DNA of 64,000 nucleotides from contig NZ_JACBFS010000004.1 in assembly GCF_022138605.1 (NCBI RefSeq), forward strand, positions 62,001-126,000, in the 5' to 3' direction. Below are positions 16,664 through 24,617 of the stretch, piece after piece; position 1 is the stretch's first letter, and each line of letters opens with the position of its first letter. The DNA comes from Xanthobacter sp. NM-25 (lineage in GTDB: Bacteria > Pseudomonadota > Alphaproteobacteria > Rhizobiales > Xanthobacteraceae). The notes below the pieces were generated by a model. It had not been told where the DNA came from. It made no database searches and saw only the letters and a list, made by a program, of their open reading frames with translations. A program made the position numbers and the translations under genes.

Positions 16664-16993
16664 TCAGGCGGCGGGGGCAGACGAGAGCAGATCGCGCTTG
16701 CCATCCTTGCCATTCCAGTCGTCGGCATCGGCGGGGGCGTCGGTCTTCTCGGTAATGTTGGGCCACTGCGTGGCATAGGTGGCGTTCAGCTCGGTCCATG
16801 TGGCCGCGCGCGGATCGCTGTCGGCGACAATGGCCTCCGCCGGACATTCCGGCTCGCACACGCCGCAGTCGATGCACTCGTCGGGATTGATCACCAGCAT
16901 GTTCTCGCCGGCATAGAAGCAATCCACCGGGCACACGGCGACACAGTCGGTGTAGCGGCAGCGGATGCAGTTCTCGGTCACCACATAGGCCAT
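16664..16993 (-). CDS. fdxA: 7Fe ferredoxin (FdxA type)
   Basis: The 109-residue protein has the FdxA layout. Cysteines in CIRCRYTDCVAVCPVDCF (residues 9-26) supply a 3Fe-4S and part of a 4Fe-4S cluster; CIDCGVCEPECPAEAI follows near residue 40. It has the long C-terminal tail typical of FdxA (ATWTELNATYATQWPNIT). FdxA proteins are small cytoplasmic one-electron carriers. The gene is placed with fpr behind its own promoter (TTGACA-N17-TATTTT) and a palindrome shared with nicAB and the 6-hydroxynicotinate reductase operon. This suggests it is a dedicated donor for the ring reduction and not a housekeeping copy. Confidence 0.95.
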   Translation of the reverse strand: MAYVVTENCIRCRYTDCVAVCPVDCFYAGENMLVINPDECIDCGVCEPECPAEAIVADSDPRAATWTELNATYATQWPNITEKTDAPADADDWNGKDGKRDLLSSAPAA

Positions 16994-17035
16994 GGAAGGA
17001 TCTCGCTCGGCAGGGCCGTCAGACGGCCTCGTCTT

Positions 17036-17055
17036 TTTGTTTGTGTACAAATGAA
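17036..17055. promoter_or_regulatory. Regulon operator copy B, upstream of fdxA-fpr
   Basis: TTTGTTTGTGTACAAATGAA matches the copy at 21480 in 15 of 20 positions and is a near palindrome around GTGTAC. It overlaps the downstream edge of the -10 box of the ferredoxin promoter, the position expected for repression. Confidence 0.75.
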
Positions 17056-17082
17056 AATAAAATCGGCGACCGGCGCTGTCAA
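17054..17082 (-). promoter_or_regulatory. Sigma-70 promoter of fdxA-fpr
   Basis: On the minus strand TTGACA (17077-17082) and TATTTT (17054-17059) are separated by exactly 17 bp, 61 bp before the ferredoxin start. The -10 overlaps operator copy B by 2 bp. Confidence 0.7.
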
Positions 17083-17132
17083 TGACGCACAAGGCTTCGG
17101 CGTGCGGAGTTTTCGAGCAATGGTGCCGATGA

Positions 17133-17164
17133 TTTGAGCAGGGTGGCGTCGCGCCCTGCTCAAA
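17133..17164 (-). terminator. Hairpin terminator downstream of nicB
   Basis: A perfect 11-bp stem (TTTGAGCAGGG with CCCTGCTCAAA, 10-nt loop) starts 4 bp after the nicB stop and lies ahead of the ferredoxin promoter. There is no long T tract, but the A/T edges and position support termination. It separates nicAB from fdxA-fpr. Confidence 0.6.
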
Positions 17165-17168
17165 GGGG

Positions 17169-20100
17169 TTAATGGCTGCCGGGATTGGCGCGGGCCAGGG
17201 CCACCGCTTCGTCGACACCGCTCCACGCCGGCGCGTTCGGCGCGAACTTAGCCCGCAGATAGCGCACCAGCGCCGCCACCTGGCCGTCATCGAAGCTGTC
17301 GCGGAAGCCGGGCATGTCGCCCAGGTCCCGGGCGGCGGGCTTGGGGATGCCATCCAGGATCACGCGGATCAGGTTGTCGGGGCGTGCCGCGTGCACATTG
17401 GTGTTGAGGGCGAGGGCTGGGCGCACGCCGAACAGGGTCGGCCCGCTCTCCGCATGACAGGCGGCACAGGCACCCTCATAAAGCCGGCCGCCGAGCGAAT
17501 CGAGGGGACGCAGGGAGGCGGTGGCCTCCGCCTGCAGCGCCGCCGCCTGCGCGACCGGGTCGGCGGGAACGGGGCCAGAGAAGGAGGCGAGATAGGTCGC
17601 CATGGCCCGGATGTCCGCGTCGGGCAGGGCGGCCAATTCCTCCACCACCGGCGCCATGGGGCCGGCGGCGGTGCCATGGAAGCGTGAAAAGCCGGTGCGC
17701 AGATAGGAGAAGAGCTCCGCCTCGGTCCAGGGAATTGGCGCCTTGGACAGCGCCGTGAGGGCCGGAGCCTCCCAGCCGTCAACCATGCCCCCGGCGAGAT
17801 AGGCGGCGCCGGTCTTTTCCGCGCCCAGCAGGTTGCGCGGGGTGTGGCAGGCGCCGCAATGGCCGAGGCTCTCCACCAGATAGGCACCGCGATTCCATTG
17901 CGGCGAGCGGGCCGGGTCCGCCTGCATCTGGCCGGGACGCAGAAACAGGGTGTTCCAGCCGGCCATCAGCGGGCGGATGTTGAAGGGGAAGGCCATCTTG
18001 GCCTCGGGGGTCGGCGCCACCACCGGCGCCTGCGACATCAGGAAGGCATAGAGGGCCTGCAGGTCGGTATCCGAGGTGCGGGTGAAGGAGGTGTAGGGGA
18101 AGGCCGGATAAAGGTGCCGGCCATCCCGCGAGATGCCTTCACGCATGGCCCGCTCGAACGCCGCATAGGACCAGCGGCCGATGCCGGTCTCGGGATCAGG
18201 CGTGAGATTGGTGGAATAGACCGTGCCGTACGGGGTCTCCAGCGCGCGGCCGCCCGCGTTCACGGTGCCGCCGGGCACCGTGTGGCACACCGCGCAATCC
18301 CCCAGCGCCGCCAGCTGGCGGCCGCGGGCGATCATGTCGGCGGAGAAGGAGGCGGGATCGGGGCGCGTGATAGGCGCGATCGCGCCGCGGATCGGCAGCG
18401 CCACCGCCGCCATGCCCAAGGCGCCGGCAAGGGCCGCACCCGCCAGCGCGAACCAGGGGCGCTTCTTGGCGGGCGGGGCCGGCGGCTCGGGCGGCAGCGG
18501 ATTGCCCAATGCCGCGCGCACCCGCTCTGGCGTGAAGGGCGGTTCGCGCAGGCGCACGCCGGTGGCGTCGAAGATGGCGTTGGCGATGGCGGCGGCGGAG
18601 GGCACGGACGCGGATTCGCCGCTGCCGAGGGGCGGATCGTCCGGCCTCGGCATCAGCACCACGTTGATCACCGGCACTTCCGGGAAGGTGAGGATGGGGT
18701 AGGCGCCCCATTCCTTGTCTGCCACCGCGGTCTCGCTGAAGCTCACTTCCTCCTTCAGCGCCCGGCTGGTGGCCTGGATGACGTTGCCGTGGATCTGGTG
18801 CTCGATACCGGCGGGGTTGATCATGAGGCCGGAATCCTGGCCCACCACCACCCGCTTCACCGCCACGTCGCCGGTGCGCTTGTTCACCTCCACATCGGCC
18901 ACCCAGGCCGACCAGGCGGCGCCATAGCCGGGGAATTTGGAGTGCACGTAAAGGGCATAGGCAAAGCCCTGGCCGCGCACCACGTCGCCGTCCACGACTT
19001 CCTGCCGGGGGGCGGTGTGATGCTCCCAGCTGGCGCGGGCGGCCACTTCCTTCACTAGATCCACCGCGCGGGGATCGTGCAGGTAGCGCAGGCGATACTC
19101 TACCGGATCGACACCGGCGGCGGCGGCCAGCTCGTCGATATAGCTTTCATGGGCGAAGGAGTTGGGCAGGGCCGAGACGCCGCGCAGCCACGCCGCGCGG
19201 ACGATGGGCGCCATGTCGTGCGCCTTCACTCGCAGATTGTCATAGGCATAGGGCGGGATCGCCGTGCGATCGCCCATCTCGAACACGGGATTGTTCGCCG
19301 GCACCCGGCCCGTGAGCAGCAGCGCCAATGTGGTGGCCGCGTTGGAGGGATAGGAGGTGGCGAAATCATAGGCGGCAGGGGTGCCATCCGCATTCAGCCC
19401 GCCCTTCACCTCCATCAGCTGGGCGGCGCCCTTGGGCTCCCAGGCATGTTCCTGTTCCCGGGTCAGCTGCACCCGCACCGGGCGGCCCACGGCGCGCGAC
19501 AGCAGAGCGGCATCGGCCGCCACGTCGTCGGCGCAGTTGCGGCCATAGCAACCGGCGGCCTCGAACCGCAGGATCTCGATGTCGGCCTCTTCGATCCCCA
19601 ACAGGATGGAGATGTCGAGGCGCAGCGGGAAGGGATTCTGGGTGCCGGACCAGATGGTGGCCTGTCCGTCCCGGACGTCGGCCACCGCACAGGAGGGGCC
19701 GATGGAGCCGTGCATCTGGTAGGGCCACACATAGGTGCGGTCCATGGGAATGGCGGCGGCGGCGCGGGCGGCATCGGCATCGCCCTGGTCGGCGAGGACG
19801 CGGGTGGTGCTGGGATTGGCGCGCAGGGCCTGGGCGAGGTCCTTCAGCTCCGGCAAGGGCGGCGGCGCTTTCCATTCCACCTTGAGGCAGCGCGCGGCTT
19901 CCGCGGCCTGCTCCTCGCGTTCCGCCACCACGCCGATGAAATCGCCCATGGTGACCACCGCCACCAGCCCGGGAATGTGGGCGACGGAGGCTTCATCCAC
20001 CTTGATGAGGCTGTGGCCGATGAAGTCGCCCGCGTCGACGCCGGCATAGGGCGGGCGCACCACGCGGCCGTGCAGCATGCCGGGCACGCGCACATCGTGC

Positions 20101-20723
20101 ACATAGACGAAAGCGCCGGTGGCCTTGGCGGGAATGTCCACCCGCGGCACTCTCTGACCGACGATGCGATAATCGCCGGCGGGCTTCAGGGTGACGCTGT
20201 CTTCCAGCATCAGCCGGTCCTGTCGGCCGGCGAGGAGGGTGGCATAGGAGATGCCGGCGTTGCTGCCGCTGGCGCGCGGATGCACCACGCCATCGCTGAC
20301 GATCAGCTCGTCCGCCGGCACGCCCAGGGCCGCGGCGGCCAGCGCCACCAGGTGATGGCGGGCCTGCGCGGCGGCGCGGCGCAGCGGAATGGCGGAGACC
20401 TGAATGCTGTCGCTGGCGATGGTGGCACCCTGATTCGGGGTGCCGCCGGTGTGGCCGAGAACCATGGTGACGGCCGCCAGCGGCAGGTCCAGCTCTTCCG
20501 CCACGATCTGCGCGAGGGCGGTGCGGATGCCGGTGCCGAGGTCCACATGGCCGTTGAAGGCCATCACCGCGCCGGCGTCGTCCAGGAACAGGAACAGGTC
20601 CAGCGCGCCCTCCGGGGGCGGGGCGGTGGGCACCAGCCCGCGCACATGCTGGGACGGGCGCAGAATCGCCAGGGTGCCGGTGCGTTCGAGAAGGGCGGAG
20701 GGCGTGGGGGTCGGCTCAGTCAT
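17169..20723 (-). CDS. nicB: Nicotinate hydroxylase large subunit: molybdopterin domain fused to three-heme cytochrome c
   Basis: At 1184 residues this matches NicB of Pseudomonas putida (about 1190). Residues 1-740 form an aldehyde-oxidase/CoxL-type molybdopterin-binding domain (HVDLGTGIRTALAQIVAEEL near 63, GCYGRNCADDVAADA near 385). A membrane anchor (FALAGAALAGALGMAAVALP) lies near 765. The C-terminus carries three CxxCH heme sites at about residues 810, 956 and 1086. With NicA it hydroxylates nicotinate at C6 using water and passes electrons through its hemes to the respiratory chain, so no FAD subunit is needed; none is encoded nearby. The start at 20723 overlaps nicA by 8 bp. Isoquinoline 1-oxidoreductase-type relatives have the same fold; the neighbourhood favours nicotinate. 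Confidence 0.87.
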   Translation of the reverse strand: MTEPTPTPSALLERTGTLAILRPSQHVRGLVPTAPPPEGALDLFLFLDDAGAVMAFNGHVDLGTGIRTALAQIVAEELDLPLAAVTMVLGHTGGTPNQGATIASDSIQVSAIPLRRAAAQARHHLVALAAAALGVPADELIVSDGVVHPRASGSNAGISYATLLAGRQDRLMLEDSVTLKPAGDYRIVGQRVPRVDIPAKATGAFVYVHDVRVPGMLHGRVVRPPYAGVDAGDFIGHSLIKVDEASVAHIPGLVAVVTMGDFIGVVAEREEQAAEAARCLKVEWKAPPPLPELKDLAQALRANPSTTRVLADQGDADAARAAAAIPMDRTYVWPYQMHGSIGPSCAVADVRDGQATIWSGTQNPFPLRLDISILLGIEEADIEILRFEAAGCYGRNCADDVAADAALLSRAVGRPVRVQLTREQEHAWEPKGAAQLMEVKGGLNADGTPAAYDFATSYPSNAATTLALLLTGRVPANNPVFEMGDRTAIPPYAYDNLRVKAHDMAPIVRAAWLRGVSALPNSFAHESYIDELAAAAGVDPVEYRLRYLHDPRAVDLVKEVAARASWEHHTAPRQEVVDGDVVRGQGFAYALYVHSKFPGYGAAWSAWVADVEVNKRTGDVAVKRVVVGQDSGLMINPAGIEHQIHGNVIQATSRALKEEVSFSETAVADKEWGAYPILTFPEVPVINVVLMPRPDDPPLGSGESASVPSAAAIANAIFDATGVRLREPPFTPERVRAALGNPLPPEPPAPPAKKRPWFALAGAALAGALGMAAVALPIRGAIAPITRPDPASFSADMIARGRQLAALGDCAVCHTVPGGTVNAGGRALETPYGTVYSTNLTPDPETGIGRWSYAAFERAMREGISRDGRHLYPAFPYTSFTRTSDTDLQALYAFLMSQAPVVAPTPEAKMAFPFNIRPLMAGWNTLFLRPGQMQADPARSPQWNRGAYLVESLGHCGACHTPRNLLGAEKTGAAYLAGGMVDGWEAPALTALSKAPIPWTEAELFSYLRTGFSRFHGTAAGPMAPVVEELAALPDADIRAMATYLASFSGPVPADPVAQAAALQAEATASLRPLDSLGGRLYEGACAACHAESGPTLFGVRPALALNTNVHAARPDNLIRVILDGIPKPAARDLGDMPGFRDSFDDGQVAALVRYLRAKFAPNAPAWSGVDEAVALARANPGSH

Positions 20724-21252
20724 GGTCGGCGCCTTCAAGGGTGGTCGCGGCGCCCGCGGCGGTGGAGCCGGCGCCCATGGCCTGCGCCGCCAGCATCACA
20801 GCGCGGAGGATCTCCACATGGGTGCCGCAACGGCACAGATTGTAGCGCAGCGCCTCGCGGGCCTCGTCGAGGGTGGGGGCGGGATGGCGCGAGAGGAAGG
20901 CGGCGGCGGTCATGATCATGCCATTGAGGCAATAGCCGCATTGCGCGGCCTGGGCGGTGATGAAGGCGGCCTGCACCGGATGCGGCAGATCGAGGGTCCC
21001 GAGGCCCTCCAGGGTGGTGACCTTGCGCCCCTCGACGCTCTTCAGGGTAAGCACACAGGCGCGGGCGGCGACCCCGTCCACCAGCACCGTGCAGGCGCCG
21101 CACTCCCCGAGCCCGCAGCCGAACTTGGGGCCATTGAGCTGCAGGTCGTTGCGCAGCACATAGATGAGCCGCGTTTCGCGGGGCAGATCGAGGCTGTGGG
21201 CGACGCCGTTGACCTCGAAAGACACCGGCGCTGCATGTTCAGGCAGTGACAT
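20716..21252 (-). CDS. nicA: Nicotinate hydroxylase small 2Fe-2S subunit
   Basis: The 178-residue protein has the two 2Fe-2S motifs of the xanthine-oxidase-family small subunit: FGCGLGECGACTVLVDG near residue 46, and CGYCLNGMIMTAAAF with CRCGTHVEIL further on. It shuttles electrons from the molybdenum site of NicB. I chose the ATG at 21252 (MSLPEHAAPVSF) with GGAG about 10 bp upstream; the open frame continues further but the extension looks non-coding. It is first of the nicAB operon, 125 bp downstream of operator copy C. Confidence 0.92.
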   Translation of the reverse strand: MSLPEHAAPVSFEVNGVAHSLDLPRETRLIYVLRNDLQLNGPKFGCGLGECGACTVLVDGVAARACVLTLKSVEGRKVTTLEGLGTLDLPHPVQAAFITAQAAQCGYCLNGMIMTAAAFLSRHPAPTLDEAREALRYNLCRCGTHVEILRAVMLAAQAMGAGSTAAGAATTLEGADHD

Positions 21253-21376
21253 CTCGATCCCGCTCCGCCGCTTGCATGCGGTTTGCCGCAACGCACGCAA
21301 AACATTGCAGTGCAGCGGTTTTCTTCAGATTCATAAGTGCCCCTCGATGGCTTGCGCAGGGCGATCGTTCGTCTAG

Positions 21377-21396
21377 ATTGTTTCTATACCAATGAA
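21377..21396. promoter_or_regulatory. Regulon operator copy C, upstream of nicAB
   Basis: ATTGTTTCTATACCAATGAA matches the copy at 21480 at 13 of 20 positions; the right half (TATAC then ATGAA) is intact and the left half is degenerate. On the minus strand a TTGACG box precedes it with AACAAT 17 bp further on, so it lies within the putative nicAB promoter spacer. Confidence 0.65.
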
Positions 21397-21479
21397 TGCC
21401 GTCAAGGGCGGTGAGGGCAAAGATGCCCTTTAAGGCAGCGTGCTTATTCCTTGTGCTTGACAGGATGGCGGCCTCAGAT

Positions 21480-21499
21480 TTCATTAGTATACATATGAA
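21480..21499. promoter_or_regulatory. Regulon operator copy D, upstream of 6-hydroxynicotinate reductase
   Basis: TTCATTAGTATACATATGAA is the best palindrome of the four copies: TTCAT and ATGAA flank a central GTATAC. A TTGACA box (21457-21462) ends 17 bp upstream, so the operator covers the -10 position. The 21253-21560 gap holds copies C and D of this site and no credible gene. Confidence 0.78.
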
Positions 21500-21560
21500 C
21501 TGCGCTGGGCCATCGGGACGCCGAGAAGGCCGCTGTCGCGTGCTCTAAGCAGAGGGCCAC

Positions 21561-23057
21561 ATGGGTAACGAAACGACGGCCGGGGCGCGACCCACGGGTG
21601 ACGAGAAGATCCGGTGCGATGCCTGTCCGGTGATGTGCTACATCAAGCCGGGTATGACGGGCGCCTGCGATCGCTATGCCAACAACAATGGCGAGCTGGT
21701 GCGGGTGGATCCCCATGTGGTGCTGGACCGGACCCTCGCCCACGGCGGCGCCGTGGTGCCCTTCCATCGCGATGGCGACTGGGACGGCCGGCTTCTGTCG
21801 GATGCCGAGAAGTTCGTGACCGCGGTGGGTTCGGGCACCACCTATCCCGATTACAAGCCGGCGCCGTTCATCGTTTCGGCGGAGGTGAACGGGGTCGATA
21901 TGGTCACCGTCGTCACCGAGGGCGTGTTCAGCTACGGCGGCGTGAAGGTGAAGATCGATACCGATCGCTTCATCGGCCCTGAGCAGGCGACGGTCCGGGC
22001 GGCGGGCGAGGCCATCGGCCATGTGACCACCAGCGAATACGGCTCGCAGATGCTGTCCCTGGGCGGTGTGCACCATCTCACCGGCGGCTCGAAGAAGGAA
22101 GGGCGCGTCGCCTGCGAGGCGGTGCTCGACCTGTCGAACGGCAAGGCCGTGGAGCTGACCATCGATGGCGGCTCCACGCTGATCGTTCAGGCCGGCAAGG
22201 CGCCCATCGTCAACGGGGTGCAGGAAGAGCGCATGCGGGTGGGCTGCGGCTCCGCCACCATCGGCATGTTCGCCAAGCAGTGGTTCGGCCACGCCGACGA
22301 GGTGGTGGTGGTGGATGACCACATCACCGGCGTGCTCTCCGAGCATCAGGCGGGCAAGCTTCTGGGGATCCGCGACACCGGCATCAAGATGAAGGGCCGG
22401 CGCTCCACGCCCGGTCGCTATTTCCAGGTGGCCGAGCCGGGCTCGGGTTGGGGCGGCACCAATATTTCCGATCCCCTGTCCATCCTCGGCCCGTTCGATC
22501 CGAAAGTGGCATGGCCCGGCCTGCGCATGCTGCTGGTGTCCACCACTGGTGAGCACTACGGTTATTACGTGCTGAACGAGGATCTGGTCCCGGTCGAAAC
22601 GCCGATTCCCGATGATCTGGCCCCCTCGGTGGAGCGGATCCGCGAGAATTGCGAACCGGCCCTGTGCTCGGTGCTGTTCATGGCGGGTGCCGGCGGCTCG
22701 CTGCGGGCGGGCGTGACGGAGAATCCCGTCCGCCTCACCCGCTCGGTGAAGGAGGCCATCACCAATGTCACCTGCGGCGGCGCGCCGGTCTATGTGTGGC
22801 CGGGTGGCGGCATCACCTTCATGGTGGATGTGACGCGGGTGCCGGAGAATGCGTTCGGCTATGTGCCGACCCCGGCGCTGGTGGCACCCATCGAGTTCAC
22901 CCTGACGCTGGAGGACTACGCGGCACTGGGTGGTCATATGGATGCGGTGCGTCCCGTGTCGTCACTGGCGGGCCATGAGGGCCTGCGCGAGTTGGCGCCG
23001 ATGCAGGACAATCCCTGGCCCCTGGCGTGGCGTCCCGCCCACCGCAACAACGATTGA
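21561..23057 (+). CDS. hnr: 6-hydroxynicotinate reductase
   Basis: The 498-residue protein begins with a cysteine cluster, CDACPVMCYIKPGM then C36 (C19, C22, C26, C36), fitting a 4Fe-4S site, and continues with Gly-rich stretches such as EVAEPGSGWGGTNISDPLS-like text near residue 290. It resembles Hnr, the ferredoxin-dependent enzyme of Eubacterium barkeri that reduces 6-hydroxynicotinate to 1,4,5,6-tetrahydro-6-oxonicotinate, the enamidase substrate. The start has AGAGGG upstream. It heads an operon with an ApbE-like UPF0280 gene, two PF06684 genes and probably the ABC importer, under operator copy D. The family is rarely characterised, so the assignment rests on recognition of the protein plus the complete pathway context. 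Confidence 0.85.
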   Translation: MGNETTAGARPTGDEKIRCDACPVMCYIKPGMTGACDRYANNNGELVRVDPHVVLDRTLAHGGAVVPFHRDGDWDGRLLSDAEKFVTAVGSGTTYPDYKPAPFIVSAEVNGVDMVTVVTEGVFSYGGVKVKIDTDRFIGPEQATVRAAGEAIGHVTTSEYGSQMLSLGGVHHLTGGSKKEGRVACEAVLDLSNGKAVELTIDGGSTLIVQAGKAPIVNGVQEERMRVGCGSATIGMFAKQWFGHADEVVVVDDHITGVLSEHQAGKLLGIRDTGIKMKGRRSTPGRYFQVAEPGSGWGGTNISDPLSILGPFDPKVAWPGLRMLLVSTTGEHYGYYVLNEDLVPVETPIPDDLAPSVERIRENCEPALCSVLFMAGAGGSLRAGVTENPVRLTRSVKEAITNVTCGGAPVYVWPGGGITFMVDVTRVPENAFGYVPTPALVAPIEFTLTLEDYAALGGHMDAVRPVSSLAGHEGLRELAPMQDNPWPLAWRPAHRNND

Positions 23058-23065
23058 TCGCTGTC

Positions 23066-24040
23066 ATGGCCCTGCCGCTTCCGTCCATCGCCGCCGTACC
23101 GCTGGTGCCGCGCGCGCCACATGTGGCGATGCTGCCCGACGGTCGCCGGCTGCATCTCCAGGATGGCCCCATCGACCTCATCATCGAGGCCAGCGGGGCC
23201 CCGGAGGCTGTAGCGGCGGGCTATCGGGCCGCTGCCGCGCGCCTGGCGGGGTTGCTCGACGGCTTGTGCGAGGAGCTGCCGCTGCTGCGGCGGCCGGCCT
23301 ATCCCGGGCCGTGCCCGCTGCGGGATCCGGCGGCGCAGCGCATGTGGGCGGCGGTCTCGCCTCTGGCCCGCGCCGCCTTCATCACCCCCATGGCGGCGGT
23401 GGCCGGCGCGGTGGCCGAGGAGGTGCTGGCAGCGCTGGTGCGGCCCGGCATCACCCGCGCCTTCGTCAACAATGGCGGCGACATCGCGCTCTATCTGGCC
23501 CCTGGCTCGGATTATGTGGTGGGGCTGGTGGATCGGCCCGATCAGCCCCGGCTGATCGGCACGGCGCGCATCGTGGAGGCGTCGCCGGTGCGCGGCATTG
23601 CCACCAGCGGCTGGCGTGGCCGGTCCTTCTCGCTCGGCATCGCCGATGCGGTGACGGTGCTGGCGCCGACCGCCGCGGCCGCCGATGCCGCGGCAACCAT
23701 CATCGCCAATGCGGTCAATCTACCGGGCCATCCGGGGATCATCCGGGTTCCGGCGCGCGAGGTGGCTCCCGACAGTGACCTTGGCGCGCTCAAGGTGACA
23801 CGGGACGTCCCGCAGCTCACAAGGGCCGAGCGCAAGGCGGCGCTGGCCGAGGGCCTGAGTTGCGCGGTTGCCCTGGTGGCGCGCAATCTCATCTGTGGCG
23901 CCGCTCTTCATCTGCAGGGTGAGAGCGTTTCCACCGATCCGCAGCTCGACCTGTTCACCGACAGCCTGCCGGCGGCGCCCGCGCCCGCAGCCGTCCCATC
24001 CGCCCCCATCGAAGAAGCCAAAGAGGCCGTCCATGCCTGA
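23066..24040 (+). CDS. UPF0280 family protein (ApbE-like fold)
   Basis: This 324-residue protein belongs to UPF0280, a family related to the flavin transferase ApbE. It keeps the ApbE-like FVNNGGDIALYL segment near residue 135, an AAVAGAVAEEVL helix before it and a later IATSGWRGRSFSLGIADAV stretch. ApbE covalently attaches FMN to Thr or Ser of target proteins using FAD; whether UPF0280 proteins do so is not established. It begins 8 bp after the hnr stop and overlaps the next gene by 8 bp, so it is part of the reductase operon. Flavin loading or maturation of the reductase is a reasonable guess. About 30 C-terminal residues are Pro/Ala rich. Confidence 0.85.
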   Translation: MALPLPSIAAVPLVPRAPHVAMLPDGRRLHLQDGPIDLIIEASGAPEAVAAGYRAAAARLAGLLDGLCEELPLLRRPAYPGPCPLRDPAAQRMWAAVSPLARAAFITPMAAVAGAVAEEVLAALVRPGITRAFVNNGGDIALYLAPGSDYVVGLVDRPDQPRLIGTARIVEASPVRGIATSGWRGRSFSLGIADAVTVLAPTAAAADAAATIIANAVNLPGHPGIIRVPAREVAPDSDLGALKVTRDVPQLTRAERKAALAEGLSCAVALVARNLICGAALHLQGESVSTDPQLDLFTDSLPAAPAPAAVPSAPIEEAKEAVHA

Positions 24041-24617
24041 AGTGAAAGTCCGAAAGAGACTCCTGATCACCGAGGAAATCTACCACGAGGGTGGCCCGGT
24101 GGCCGCCGTTCCGCGCAAGCGCGGCGCTGCACTGGCCGTCATCGAGAACCCTTACGCCGGCCGCTATGTGGAAGACATCACCGGCTTCATGGACGATCTG
24201 AAGCCGCTCGGCCTTGCCATGGCCCAGGAACTGCTGGCGGCCCTTGGCGGCGATGTGTCGGCGGTGGACGGCTACGGCAAGGGCTCCATCGTCGGCGCCG
24301 CCGGCGAGCTGGAGCACGGCGCCCTGTGGCATGTGCCCGGCGGCTACGCCATGCGCGAGATCCTCGGCGATGCCAAGGCCATCGTCCCGTCGGCCAAGAA
24401 GGTGGGCGGACCGGGCACCAAGCTCGACGTACCGATCACCCATGTGAACGCCTCTTACGTGCGCAGCCATTTCGACTCCATGGAAGTCGGCGTGCCCGAC
24501 AGCCCGCGCGCCGATGAACTGGTGTTCGCGCTGGTGATGACCTGCGGCCCGCGCGTCCACGCCCGCGTGGGTGGCCTGGCGGCGGACCAGATCAAGGGAG
24601 AGGACGGGCTGCGATGA
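24033..24617 (+). CDS. PF06684 (DUF1185, AA_synth) family protein, first copy
   Basis: The 194-residue protein matches PF06684, whose known structures show a variant of the Bacillus chorismate mutase fold; the biochemical role is not known. Characteristic text is AVIENPYAGRYVEDITGFMD near residue 32, then HVNASYVRSHFDSMEV near 140 and the Arg/Val/Gly-Gly-rich C-terminus. It overlaps the UPF0280 gene by 8 bp and the second copy by 4 bp. Being encoded with hydroxynicotinate reductase, it may act on the reduced ring or its opened product. No catalytic residue can be assigned from sequence. Confidence 0.85.
   Translation: MPEVKVRKRLLITEEIYHEGGPVAAVPRKRGAALAVIENPYAGRYVEDITGFMDDLKPLGLAMAQELLAALGGDVSAVDGYGKGSIVGAAGELEHGALWHVPGGYAMREILGDAKAIVPSAKKVGGPGTKLDVPITHVNASYVRSHFDSMEVGVPDSPRADELVFALVMTCGPRVHARVGGLAADQIKGEDGLR

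Noticed and set aside
21253..21560. Possible small gene between nicA and hnr
   Set aside because: The open frames cross operators C and D and the putative promoters, with no ribosome site or conserved product.
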